From Bacteriovoracaceae bacterium (lineage in GTDB: Bacteria > Bdellovibrionota > Bacteriovoracia > Bacteriovoracales > Bacteriovoracaceae): DNA of 19,436 nucleotides. The notes beneath the pieces were generated by a model. The model was not told the origin of the DNA. It saw only the letters and a list, made by a program, of their open reading frames with translations, and ran no database searches. Made by a program: the position numbers and the translations under genes. The DNA is taken from positions 1 to 19,436 of the forward strand of contig CANFNN010000020.1 in assembly GCA_947448095.1 (NCBI GenBank), read 5' to 3'. The first letter of the stretch is position 1; each line of letters begins with the position of its first letter. Positions 1 through 6,966 of the stretch are shown here, piece by piece.

Positions 1-626
1 AACAAAGGAAAGTTCAGAGGGAACAATTCTGCTAGCCGATAAATCGACCTTGTACCTTTGGCCGCACCATAATTAGACATGCCTTGGCTTGAGAGAAAAC
101 AAAGAGCAATAAAAACCAGGTACCAATTTTTGACAGGGTTACTGAATCTCGCCTGCATGCTTCTCCAGAGTCTTTCTCCTCTGAACCACAACACAAAAAA
201 CATTACGGTCGTGACAAAACCAATGAGTCCTAGCTTGATAGAAGACAATCCAAAAGCTTCAAGGACATTTTTCTCACCGGCAAAATTCCATAAGAATGAA
301 TTCGCGTGAAAGCGGAAGCGACTAAATACGTAGCCGTCAAAAAAGATCGCCAAATTCAGCGCCAAAATTAAAAGGATAGACCAAATTCTTGAAACATAAT
401 ATTTCGGAAAAAGAATCACTACCGGACAATATAAAAAGAAATAAACAAGCGACAGAAGCACACCGTAGTAACCGACAAAGGTGCAAAATACATAAGTCCA
501 ACTGGATAGACCCTGCGGAATGATCATGCTCTGAAAATAAGTCAGGGCCACAACACTTGTCAGGGCCCAGCCCAAACCGAAAAACATTTTGCGTCCCCAA
601 GAAAGGACGAAGGATTTTTTATTCAT
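1..626 (-). CDS. YejM/PbgA-like (DUF3413) inner-membrane protein, N-terminal part, runs off left edge
   Basis: Translating the minus strand from the ATG at 624-626 gives an open frame of 208 codons to the left edge, so the C-terminal part is missing. The visible part has about five membrane segments (near residues 13-34, 44-72, 79-97, 130-148 and 168-181). This matches the five-helix domain of E. coli YejM/PbgA. The segment FDGYVFSRFRFHANSFLW (residues 96-113) aligns by eye with the YejM stretch around EVFTRFHLHLNPIVW, and RSIYRLAELFPLNFPL resembles the YejM region that enters the periplasmic linker. In E. coli, YejM senses periplasmic LPS and tunes LpxC stability. In this family a periplasmic sulfatase-fold domain follows, which would lie left of the window. 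An in-frame stop four codons upstream makes this ATG the first possible start. No Shine-Dalgarno is visible; a TATAGA hexamer lies 8 nt before the ATG. The family call is by recollected sequence similarity, without a search. Confidence 0.7.
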   Translation of the reverse strand, partial: MNKKSFVLSWGRKMFFGLGWALTSVVALTYFQSMIIPQGLSSWTYVFCTFVGYYGVLLSLVYFFLYCPVVILFPKYYVSRIWSILLILALNLAIFFDGYVFSRFRFHANSFLWNFAGEKNVLEAFGLSSIKLGLIGFVTTVMFFVLWFRGERLWRSMQARFSNPVKNWYLVFIALCFLSSQGMSNYGAAKGTRSIYRLAELFPLNFPL

Positions 627-695
627 GCAGTTAGTCTATACAACATCTTAAGTACCTGAAAAGGCATAAGTCTGTTTGATGTATAAAGTTCTTGT

Positions 696-723
696 TTGAT
701 ATACCGAACAATCAGTTTATAAT
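696..723 (+). promoter_or_regulatory. Sigma-70-type promoter for the small coiled-coil gene
   Basis: TTGATA (696-701) and TATAAT (718-723) are separated by 16 bp, close to the vegetative consensus. Predicted transcription would start near 730, just before the AGGAG at 734-738. This places an ATG at 692 upstream of the transcript and supports the GTG at 746 as the start. Confidence 0.6.
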
Positions 724-745
724 CATCTTCAACAGGAGAAAACGC

Positions 746-916
746 GTGATTATTCGTCATTCGGGCCAATTATTAGAGCAGCTTAGTCAGGTAGAAGAAA
801 AAATTCAGCAGATGGAAAAATTGATGAAAGAGCTGGAGCTGGATGTGGACAGTGAAGGACTACTCAGAACGTTGTTGGCCAAAAGATACAATTTATCTCT
901 TGGCCAACAAAACTAG
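746..916 (+). CDS. Small coiled-coil orphan protein (56 aa)
   Basis: The product is a 56-residue, highly charged helical protein. Residues 8-28 form a heptad-like stretch (LLEQLSQVEEKIQQMEKLMKE read from the sequence), predicting a coiled coil and probably an oligomer. There is no signal peptide or membrane segment. The GTG at 746 was chosen because AGGAG lies 7 nt upstream and the promoter at 696-723 would place the transcript start after the alternative in-frame ATG at 692. The gene stands alone and converges with the outer-membrane barrel gene at 921, with only 4 bp between stop codons. Its last codons contain a long imperfect hairpin (872-910). I do not recognise a family, and a role as a small regulator or scaffold would be a guess. 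Coding status is supported by RBS, promoter and heptads but not by homology. Confidence 0.6.
   Translation: MIIRHSGQLLEQLSQVEEKIQQMEKLMKELELDVDSEGLLRTLLAKRYNLSLGQQN
872..910. other. Long imperfect hairpin spanning the 3' end of the 746-916 gene
   Basis: Arms 872-882 and 900-910 are perfect reverse complements (11 bp). After one mismatch (883/899) the inner arms 884-888 and 894-898 pair for 5 bp around a 5-nt loop. It ends just before the tag stop at 914-916 and starts 11 nt after the minus-strand stop at 921. Neither strand has a T-run next to it, so it is not a standard intrinsic terminator. It could insulate the two convergent genes or stabilise transcript ends. Confidence 0.5.
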
Positions 917-920
917 ATAA

Positions 921-1847
921 TTAAAAAATGAAATCGAGTCCTAGACCGTATTGAAGAGCATGGCGCTTATCATATTCAGATGAGCCAGCGTTCGTTTTAA
1001 GATCAAAATTACTTCTGTTATCTTGAGTGACAATAAACTTCGCAATCAATGATTCATTAATCAGATATTTCGTATTGAAGACCACCTGGTTATCAATGTG
1101 GCTGGTCTGAGTGTATTTAGTCGATCCATCCTTCCCATCCATCTCACCCACGCGAGTGCCAGCAATGCCTAGGGTGATCATGAATTCATGTACCGGACGA
1201 TATTGATAAAACGCGGCCAGTTTGAAATCAAGCGAGGAATCCATATGTACTCGATTTCCATCAAGTTGTTTGTAGCTTCCATCCATATGGTAGGCCACTC
1301 CCCCTGTGAAATAGAACTCATTGGCCTCATTCCACTTTTTCCCGAGACGACCATTCAAATCAAGCGTATTTCTTGGCTCACTATAGTTTGTTAAAAGTGG
1401 ATTGATGCTATTGCCATCTTTATTCGCCGAACCAACTTCACGGTCGATTAAATTAAGCGAGGCCACAGCACCTACGTCAAAGTTAAAGCCAGTGTCGTTT
1501 TGATTAAGCACACGATAGTTCGCGCCAAATTTTGGATTTTGAAATCCGGCATCGTTAGTGTTTGAACTACCAGATCCAATCTTCGTTGTCCCATCAAAGA
1601 GATAGTTCAAACCAAGCGTGAAATTGAGTGAGTCATTAAGAGCATATCCAGCATGCGTTTCAAAGAGATAACCGTCCACTTCGTTATCAACTGCTCCGTT
1701 TCTTGAGGGCTCATTATTCATGATGGCATCGCCGCCAACATTGAACTGACCTTGTTTAAGAAAATAGTTCAAATCACCAAATTTTAATTCTTCGGCATGA
1801 ACTGAAGTCACAACTAAAACAGCTGCAACAGCGAGAAACTTTTTCAT
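921..1847 (-). CDS. Outer-membrane beta-barrel protein (308 aa)
   Basis: An exported protein with a typical Sec signal peptide, MKKFLAVAAVLVVTSVHA, and cleavage likely after residue 18. The rest is a series of alternating hydrophobic/polar strands rich in Tyr, Phe, Asn and Gly, with polar loops. It ends in LDFIF, an aromatic C-terminus recognised by the BAM complex. This indicates an outer-membrane barrel with perhaps 12 or more strands; cargo is unknown. An upstream in-frame extension to 1958 exists but lacks sense as a leader. The ATG at 1845-1847 is preceded by AAGGAG at 7 nt and starts the signal peptide. It lies downstream of the porin gene but is separated from it by a strong terminator, so it probably has its own promoter in 1848-1956. 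A weak TACAAT -10-like hexamer is visible at 1874-1879 (minus). No specific family is recognised. Confidence 0.8.
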   Translation of the reverse strand: MKKFLAVAAVLVVTSVHAEELKFGDLNYFLKQGQFNVGGDAIMNNEPSRNGAVDNEVDGYLFETHAGYALNDSLNFTLGLNYLFDGTTKIGSGSSNTNDAGFQNPKFGANYRVLNQNDTGFNFDVGAVASLNLIDREVGSANKDGNSINPLLTNYSEPRNTLDLNGRLGKKWNEANEFYFTGGVAYHMDGSYKQLDGNRVHMDSSLDFKLAAFYQYRPVHEFMITLGIAGTRVGEMDGKDGSTKYTQTSHIDNQVVFNTKYLINESLIAKFIVTQDNRSNFDLKTNAGSSEYDKRHALQYGLGLDFIF

Positions 1848-1956
1848 CAGGAGACTCCTTGTGTATGCCAGAAATTGTACTGATAGACTCCAGAGATTCC
1901 TAGAGGATTTTCCTGACATTGGAGGGATTTTTGGTGGTTCAAAATGAGACTGCGTC

Positions 1957-1985
1957 AAAAAAAAAGGCCCGGATTTCTCCGGGCC
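1957..1985 (-). terminator. Intrinsic terminator of the major porin gene
   Basis: On the minus strand a perfect 7-bp GC-only stem (1979-1985 with 1966-1972, loop of 6 nt) is followed by nine T residues (1965 down to 1957). It starts 29 nt after the porin stop codon. It is a textbook Rho-independent terminator. Confidence 0.92.
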
Positions 1986-2014
1986 CTGTATGACAGAATC
2001 AAATCTTTAAGAGA

Positions 2015-3172
2015 TTAGAAACGGTAAGTCATAGATACACGTGACATAAGGTTGTCTGTGCGAAGGTTACCGTTACCACCTGAAGTATCAGTAGAAGTCG
2101 GAGCAGCACCAGCTAGAGCAGCAGAGTTACCAATTACGCCATCAACAGTCATTTCGCCAAACTTCAAAGAAGCACCAGCGTTTACAGTTGTTGAGTTAGC
2201 GAAACCTTTTTTGTTTGATTTATCTTCTTGAGTTCCCCAAAGCACTTGAGAAACTGACCCACGAAGAGTCAACCAAGAAGCCGCATCGTACTCAAGACCA
2301 GCAACTAAAGGAACTTGTGAAGAAGTGTATGATTTACAACCAACACTGAAAGCTGAAGAACAAGTAGCTGCGAAAGTTGCAGAACCGCTATCGTTAGATG
2401 CTTTGTTATGTTGAAATTGAGCTCTTGTGAACAAAGTAGCTTTATCGTTTAACTTAGTTGAACGACCAGCACCGATTTGTAATTGATTAGAGCTGATATC
2501 AGCATCGTTAGCACCTTTAGCTTTACCAGAGAAATCTCTGTATTCAGCGAAGATACGGTAGTCATTAAGGTTATAAATAGCACCTAATTGGTAGCCAAGT
2601 TTACCTTCAAATTTCTGACCAGTTGAATCTTTAGCATTGTTAACTAAGTTGATGTTCGCGAAACCTTCGATATCACCAGCAATTACGCCTAGACGAGTAC
2701 GAATAGCTTCTTGTTTTGCACCATTAGCTGTTTCATCTTTAGCTGTGTTTGAATAAGTTACGTTAGCACCCCATTTCATACCAGCATCGCCACCAACAAA
2801 TAAGTCAAGGTTGTTGCTTTCGAAAGTACCAGCACCACCGTTAAGACCAGCAGCTGAACGGTAACCATTTGATGTATTTGATTGAGAACCAAGATAAACA
2901 CCGTAAACCAAGTTACCCATAGATTTGAAAACACCACCCTCAGCGCGAGGAGAAGTAGTACCATCTTGAGAATTGGTAGTGTTACCGAATTCGAAAGTAG
3001 CAAGATCTTTTTGATTGTTTACGTTAGCAGCGTTAAGGAAAACGTTACGGTTATCATTAACATAGAATGATCCGTAAGTGTCTTCGCCAAGAGCTTGTAA
3101 ACGAGCCTTAGATGCGAATGCAGGTGTTGCAAGAACTGTAAGTCCAAGAGCAACGACTAGCTGTTTTTTCAT
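2015..3172 (-). CDS. Major outer-membrane porin-like protein (385 aa)
   Basis: An exported barrel with signal peptide MKKQLVVALGLTVLATPAFA, cleaved before SKARLQALG. The mature protein has many amphipathic strands with long Gly/Ser/Asn/Thr-rich loops and ends in MSRVSMTYRF, with the terminal Phe expected of BAM substrates. From memory, the mature N-terminus (SKARLQALGEDTYGSFYVND, then RNVFLNAANVNN) resembles the major outer-membrane proteins of Bdellovibrio-like bacteria. An AAAGGAG sits 6 nt before the ATG. Codon choice is strongly restricted (many GTT, GCT, AAC, ACT and similar), unlike neighbouring genes, which suggests very high expression. Two cysteines, C271 and C279, lie within one predicted loop and could form a disulfide. 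It has its own leader and its own strong terminator, so it is monocistronic. The porin role is inferred from barrel architecture and expression signs. Confidence 0.85.
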   Translation of the reverse strand: MKKQLVVALGLTVLATPAFASKARLQALGEDTYGSFYVNDNRNVFLNAANVNNQKDLATFEFGNTTNSQDGTTSPRAEGGVFKSMGNLVYGVYLGSQSNTSNGYRSAAGLNGGAGTFESNNLDLFVGGDAGMKWGANVTYSNTAKDETANGAKQEAIRTRLGVIAGDIEGFANINLVNNAKDSTGQKFEGKLGYQLGAIYNLNDYRIFAEYRDFSGKAKGANDADISSNQLQIGAGRSTKLNDKATLFTRAQFQHNKASNDSGSATFAATCSSAFSVGCKSYTSSQVPLVAGLEYDAASWLTLRGSVSQVLWGTQEDKSNKKGFANSTTVNAGASLKFGEMTVDGVIGNSAALAGAAPTSTDTSGGNGNLRTDNLMSRVSMTYRF

Positions 3173-3190
3173 GAAAATCTCCTTTAAAAA

Positions 3191-3207
3191 AATGACATTA
3201 AGTCATT
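3191..3207 (-). promoter_or_regulatory. Short hairpin/gapped palindrome in the porin 5' leader
   Basis: AATGAC (3191-3196) and GTCATT (3202-3207) are perfect inverted copies around a 5-nt loop, a few bases upstream of the AAAGGAG. In RNA it would form a small stem-loop that could protect the leader of an abundant mRNA. In DNA it could be an operator half-site pair. The upstream region 3208-3358 contains no convincing consensus promoter that I can single out. Confidence 0.35.
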
Positions 3208-3358
3208 CGTATTCATGTTTGCGCGAAACTAACTTCAAAATGTAATAAGAAAAGTGTCACGAAAGTCCGTGTTTTTGGCAATAGCTTTTTTTCCGATTGG
3301 AATTTTACGAGGTCCTATAAGCGGCAAAACTTTGACGGTTTTTGCCCCGATGCCTATG

Positions 3359-3381
3359 AAAAAGGCCACTCGAAAGTGGCC
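3359..3381 (-). terminator. Intrinsic terminator of the 3408-4004 barrel gene
   Basis: On the minus strand GGCCACT (3381-3375) pairs with AGTGGCC (3370-3364) around a TTCG tetraloop, followed by five T residues (3363-3359). It begins 27 nt after the stop codon. The UUCG loop is a very stable closing loop. Confidence 0.88.
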
Positions 3382-3407
3382 TCATGAGATGCGAATGTAA
3401 GGAGAAA

Positions 3408-4004
3408 TTAGAAGAGAATATCGAATTTTAAAAAATTAAATCTTAAATCACGACCTGATTTAAAATATGTGTCGCGAATATCGCCCCCATATCTTTTTAA
3501 GTTCAAAGAAATGGTAGGGGCATAAGAGATATTTGCGGCAGAATAAGAACCTAAGTCCCATCTTTTTCCTGCTTCAAGATTTAAAAACAAGTTAAAACCT
3601 GCTTCTTTACTTGCTCCGGCCTGTTGAAAAGTGGCTCTTTCAATACCAGCAACTGCACCGGCCATGAATGAATTTTTAATGTCGTTAGCTTGGAAGTTAT
3701 AAAGAAGTCCACCAGCTCCACCGAAGGTAGAAACAAGTGTGTCGTTGCTACCAAAAGTGATGTCTTCACGGTTCCAGTAAGCTTGAGCTTTCCACATAAG
3801 ACCAACGTACTGATCAAGGTTTTGAGCGAAGTTTAAATTGAATTTGAAGGTCGTAGTATCACGGTCAGCATGTTTTCCTTCTTCGTGTTTGAAAGAAAGA
3901 GCACCTGTATAAGAGTAATCAAAAGCATCAAATGAGACGATCTTCGTCTGGGCATAAGAAGCAACTGATAACAAAGCTAGAGCGGCTGCAAGAAACAGTT
4001 TCAT
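3408..4004 (-). CDS. Small outer-membrane beta-barrel protein (198 aa)
   Basis: A 198-residue exported protein with signal peptide MKLFLAAALALLSVASYAQ (cleavage near residue 18-19). The remaining ~180 residues fit an eight-stranded barrel of OmpA/OmpW-like size. Strands alternate aromatic and polar residues and the protein ends in LKFDILF. The ATG at 4002-4004 has GAGGAG 5 nt upstream. The only gap to the upstream orphan gene (stop at 4042) is 37 bp, with no terminator seen, so it could be read both from its own promoter and with 4042-5145. Its own terminator lies at 3359-3381. No enzymatic motif is visible; a structural, adhesin or small-channel role is possible but not shown. Confidence 0.78.
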   Translation of the reverse strand: MKLFLAAALALLSVASYAQTKIVSFDAFDYSYTGALSFKHEEGKHADRDTTTFKFNLNFAQNLDQYVGLMWKAQAYWNREDITFGSNDTLVSTFGGAGGLLYNFQANDIKNSFMAGAVAGIERATFQQAGASKEAGFNLFLNLEAGKRWDLGSYSAANISYAPTISLNLKRYGGDIRDTYFKSGRDLRFNFLKFDILF

Positions 4005-4041
4005 GTATTCTCCTCGAAAGAATGGATATATTAAAATTTAA

Positions 4042-5145
4042 CTAACTTAGAAGGACTCTGGCCAAAAACTTTTCGTGGGCAAACTCTGGCTTCATGGGAG
4101 CAGCTTGACCAAGAAATTTTAGTGTTGGGTAATCAAAACCAATTTGTTCAATCAACGCGTCTTTCACGTCACTGATAAACATCTCATCATCAAAACGAAT
4201 GTATTCTTTATAAATGTTATTTTCGAAATCTGGAAAAACTCTCTCCAGCACTCGCTTCATTAACTTAATTTTTTGCGCCAAATCTTCCGTTTGAGGCTCT
4301 TCATCGTGAATCAAAAATAATCCATGACAAAGTTGTCCTTCAGGAGTGTTTTCAAATTCTACAATAAAGTGTCCCCACTCATGAGTCATGCTCTGAGGGA
4401 TAAACATCGTGCGCTCTTCACTTGAATATTCTTTTTTCATCAGCCAAGTCAGTGAAAGGGCCGCTTGAATATTGGTAGAAGTGCAAAAATCAATTACATC
4501 AGGAGTCAGCTTTTCTTTATTTTTCATGAAACCTAAAAGTTTTTTAGGAGAGAGTGAAGAATAAAGATTTTCGCAGCTAATTTTTTGAAAATCTTTGAAA
4601 GTTAAAAGCCACTCGCCTTTTTCAACGAGATCTTTGACTTCAGTTTTATCAATACCTTCAACGATTTTAATGTCGATGTATTCATTGATAATGGCATCCA
4701 GATTTTCCCAGTCTTCTTTAGTGAAAAGTGACGAGATATCTAGGCGGTAGCCTTTATCTAAAAAGAAATGCTCACCCTTGAGAAGATCCATGGATTTTGC
4801 TCTGCCAGAAAAATCATGAAATCTTCCATCTTTATAGAACTGAGGGAGAAGCTTTTGAGGAAATATTTTAGCGTCAAAATGGCTTTTATAGATCTCACTC
4901 ACAGCATCCTGCGAGCGCATCTGAGAGACGCCAAATTGGTAATTTTCGATCAGTAATTTTTTATTGATGATTCTAGGAGTGATCAAGCGAACAGACTCAC
5001 CTGGGTGATTTTTGCGAAGATCAATCAGTTTAAGGACTGAACCAAGGTCTGAACCGAGAACAACATGGGCCACAAATTTGGCGTCAGTGTTTCCGTCAAA
5101 TCGCTTTTTTTGATCTTTAAAATGCTTTAATAATCCAAAACTCAT
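4042..5145 (-). CDS. Orphan protein with degenerate Rossmann-like N-terminus (367 aa)
   Basis: A predicted cytosolic protein with no signal peptide or membrane helix. Residues 22-57 read like a worn nucleotide-binding fold: a hydrophobic strand, VVLGSDLGSVLKL, a helix, then VRLITPR. This resembles the start of FAD/NAD(P)-dependent oxidoreductases but lacks a proper GxGxxG. Residues 255-259 are HEWGH, formally an HExxH zinc-protease pattern, but the surrounding FIPQSMT and FIVEFE look like beta strands, so metalloprotease activity is doubtful. I do not recognise the family. The ATG at 5145 was chosen; an in-frame TTG at 5151 would add two residues. Neither has a Shine-Dalgarno. The start lies only 15 nt past the mltD terminator, and a TATGCT -10-like hexamer ends 6 nt before the ATG, so a leaderless transcript is plausible. 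The downstream neighbour is the small barrel gene. Confidence 0.7.
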   Translation of the reverse strand: MSFGLLKHFKDQKKRFDGNTDAKFVAHVVLGSDLGSVLKLIDLRKNHPGESVRLITPRIINKKLLIENYQFGVSQMRSQDAVSEIYKSHFDAKIFPQKLLPQFYKDGRFHDFSGRAKSMDLLKGEHFFLDKGYRLDISSLFTKEDWENLDAIINEYIDIKIVEGIDKTEVKDLVEKGEWLLTFKDFQKISCENLYSSLSPKKLLGFMKNKEKLTPDVIDFCTSTNIQAALSLTWLMKKEYSSEERTMFIPQSMTHEWGHFIVEFENTPEGQLCHGLFLIHDEEPQTEDLAQKIKLMKRVLERVFPDFENNIYKEYIRFDDEMFISDVKDALIEQIGFDYPTLKFLGQAAPMKPEFAHEKFLARVLLS

Positions 5146-5160
5146 AAACAAAGCATAAAA

Positions 5161-5192
5161 TCAAAAACCCACTCTGGCGAGTGGGTTTTTGA
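5161..5192 (-). terminator. Terminator of mltD (long symmetrical hairpin)
   Basis: Arms 5161-5174 and 5179-5192 are perfect 14-nt reverse complements with a 4-nt loop. On the minus strand the GC part is followed by TTTTTGATTTT. It lies about 40 nt after the mltD stop and immediately before the start of the next gene. The A/T flanks make it structurally usable on either strand, but only the minus strand has a gene to terminate. Confidence 0.8.
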
Positions 5193-5232
5193 TTATTTTT
5201 ATCAACTTTTTATTTATGTGAGTCTTAAGTGA

Positions 5233-6741
5233 CTATTTTATCGCGAGCTTGTCACCCGGATTGATTTGGCGACGCTTAATTAAATGAGCATTGGTTCTAA
5301 TAATGGTACTCATTGGAACACCTGTTCTTTGCGCCACTCTCCACAAAGTGTCCCCTTTTCTAACTGTATAGTATTTAGAAGGGTTTTTAATGCGTTTGCC
5401 TTTTTTCATATAGGCACTGATAGAGCGGCTGTGTCCTTGTCTGTGGCCATAGCGAGAACGGGCCATTTTCTTCGGTTTTGATTTTTCATAAATGTCTGAA
5501 TACATATCGGCCATTAGTGAATGATCTTCACGAAATGGTAAATGCACCACAGTTTTTGAATCGAGAGAATTCTCAGAGAGATCTGGATTTAAATCACTTA
5601 AAACTCCAACTGGAACTTTAAACTTTTTTGAAATCTGTGCTAGTGAAGACTGTCCAGAAGTTACGTAAGTTTTAAAGTTATCAGCAACGACACTGTCTTT
5701 ATCTTTAAAATCATCCCAAGCATCTTTGGCACCAACCGGAAGACGTAGAGGGTATCCTTCTACGTAAGGAGGTGTTTGCCAACGGACGATTTCAGGATTG
5801 TAGCGCTTGAGTTCTTCAAAATCTAATTCAACAGCTTCAGCGATTTCATAAAGATCTGAGTTCCCTTTGACCATGATTTCTTCATAATCCAGGGCTTTTT
5901 CAAAATTGATTTCAGTGAAACCAAACACGTCTAAGTTTTTTCCGATAATCGCTAGCGCCATAATTTTTGGCACATAGTTTTTCGTTTCAGGACGAAGGTA
6001 GCGACCTTTCGTGAGCTGCCAGAAATCTTTAGTGTGATACATTCTTACCGCACGACCAATCTTTCCTTCGCCAGCGTTATATCCAGCAGCGGCCAGTTCC
6101 CAAGAACCAAAAAGATTGTGCAGAGTTTTTAAATAATTGGCGGCAGCGATCGTGGCCTTAAGAGGATCTCTTCTCTCATCAACATACCAGTCAATATTAA
6201 GACCAAATTTTCTGCCGGTATAAGGCATAAACTGCCAAGGACCAACAGCTTTGGCCCATGAACGCGCGTGATTGGTAAAACCAGACTCTGCCATGGCGAG
6301 ATAAATTAAGTCACGAGGTAAGCCATTATCTGCCATGATTTTCGAAAGAACCGGCGCATATCGCCCAGCTCTTTGCGTGTAATTCACAAAATGCTTACGA
6401 CCACGTCCGGTGAAAAACTTCACCCACATGGCGACTTGTTTATTCCAGGCAACCGGAATATCAAATTTCGTATTTCTTAAACCGAGATCAGCTACCGCTT
6501 CACTTGGAATTTCATAAATATTTAAGGGAGCCGTGAAAGTCTTAGTATGCGCACTTCCATGAATACAGCCTTTACAGTTAGGCAGATCTTTTTCAATCAA
6601 ATGTTCCTGAACGCGGTAGTACTCGGCCTGTTCGGCCACGGATGGGTTATAACTGCGTTTCGACGATTTTCTCTTCCCGGTAGAACAAGAAGTTAGGAAA
6701 AGAGCCATTACTAGAGGCACCATGGCCATTTTTAAAATCAT
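5233..6741 (-). CDS. mltD: Membrane-bound lytic murein transglycosylase D, LysM lipoprotein (502 aa)
   Basis: A family-1 lytic transglycosylase that cleaves the MurNAc-GlcNAc bond of peptidoglycan to give 1,6-anhydro-muropeptides. The N-terminus is a lipoprotein signal with lipobox LTSC (lipidated Cys19), so it is anchored to a membrane facing the periplasm. The SLT domain covers roughly residues 120-275. It has the catalytic Glu in MAESGF (E152), the GPWQFMP motif (167-173) and AAAGYNAGEGKIGR (217-230). Three LysM-type repeats follow: about 288-336 and 357-403 (both diverged) and a canonical one at 457-501 (YYTVRKGDTLWRVA). Between the last two is a very basic linker (420-456). An unusual CKGC pair (C56, C59) precedes the catalytic domain. 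Length and domain order fit E. coli MltD (about 450 aa, two LysM) with an extra repeat. AAGGA lies 8-9 nt before the ATG, and the terminator at 5161-5192 closes the unit. In a predator it might also act on prey wall, but nothing here shows that. Confidence 0.93.
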   Translation of the reverse strand: MILKMAMVPLVMALFLTSCSTGKRKSSKRSYNPSVAEQAEYYRVQEHLIEKDLPNCKGCIHGSAHTKTFTAPLNIYEIPSEAVADLGLRNTKFDIPVAWNKQVAMWVKFFTGRGRKHFVNYTQRAGRYAPVLSKIMADNGLPRDLIYLAMAESGFTNHARSWAKAVGPWQFMPYTGRKFGLNIDWYVDERRDPLKATIAAANYLKTLHNLFGSWELAAAGYNAGEGKIGRAVRMYHTKDFWQLTKGRYLRPETKNYVPKIMALAIIGKNLDVFGFTEINFEKALDYEEIMVKGNSDLYEIAEAVELDFEELKRYNPEIVRWQTPPYVEGYPLRLPVGAKDAWDDFKDKDSVVADNFKTYVTSGQSSLAQISKKFKVPVGVLSDLNPDLSENSLDSKTVVHLPFREDHSLMADMYSDIYEKSKPKKMARSRYGHRQGHSRSISAYMKKGKRIKNPSKYYTVRKGDTLWRVAQRTGVPMSTIIRTNAHLIKRRQINPGDKLAIK

Positions 6742-6831
6742 CTAGTCGTCCTTAATCAATCCAGAAGTAAGAAGGATACTTCCACTTTTAAAGCATAATA
6801 TAGGTCTGCGCCCAATCATAATGGGGGCAAA

Positions 6832-6858
6832 TTTTGTTGTCCCTACGGGAAGACAAAA
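6832..6858. other. Intergenic hairpin with symmetrical internal loop
   Basis: Outer arms TTTTGT (6832-6837) and ACAAAA (6853-6858) pair, a 2x2 internal loop follows, then TCCC (6840-6843) pairs with GGGA (6847-6850) around a 3-nt loop. It lies in the 225-bp divergent region between mltD and the 6967 gene, about 90-110 bp from each start. There is no T-tract on either strand. It may be an operator or leader structure of either gene; no regulator can be named. Confidence 0.35.
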
Positions 6859-6951
6859 CTATAGAATCAACAACTTGAAAGACTCATTTCATAGGACCAA
6901 TTGCGTCTTTACTCAAAAAATAAAAAAGCAAATCAGTCAACTTTGAAGCTG

Positions 6952-6960
6952 TGATAAAAT
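6952..6960 (+). promoter_or_regulatory. Extended -10 element in front of the 6967 gene
   Basis: TGA followed by TAAAAT (6955-6960) matches an extended -10 promoter (TGn plus hexamer). A good -35 is not visible, as is common for this class. Transcription would start about 7 nt downstream, at or next to the A of the ATG at 6967. That fits the absence of any Shine-Dalgarno. Confidence 0.4.
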
Positions 6961-6966
6961 AACAAT

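Noticed and set aside
79..600. Two short open frames at 79-309 (+) and 337-600 (-)
   Set aside because: Both are shadows of the YejM/PbgA-like frame on the minus strand (1-626), which has five membrane helices and continues off the edge.
692..745. Earlier ATG start for the small coiled-coil gene
   Set aside because: It would lie upstream of the predicted transcript start and has no RBS; the GTG at 746 has AGGAG at 7 nt.
1848..1958. N-terminal extension of the 921-1847 barrel protein
   Set aside because: The extension would bury the signal peptide and overlaps the porin terminator; AAGGAG precedes the internal ATG.
3301..3358. Imperfect inverted repeat around GGCAAAA/TTTTTGCC
   Set aside because: The stem is short and bulged with no T-tract or evident position relative to a promoter, so I could not assign it.
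4369..4383. HEWGH as proof of a zinc metalloprotease
   Set aside because: Flanking residues look like beta strands and no third zinc ligand pattern is evident; kept only as an observation.
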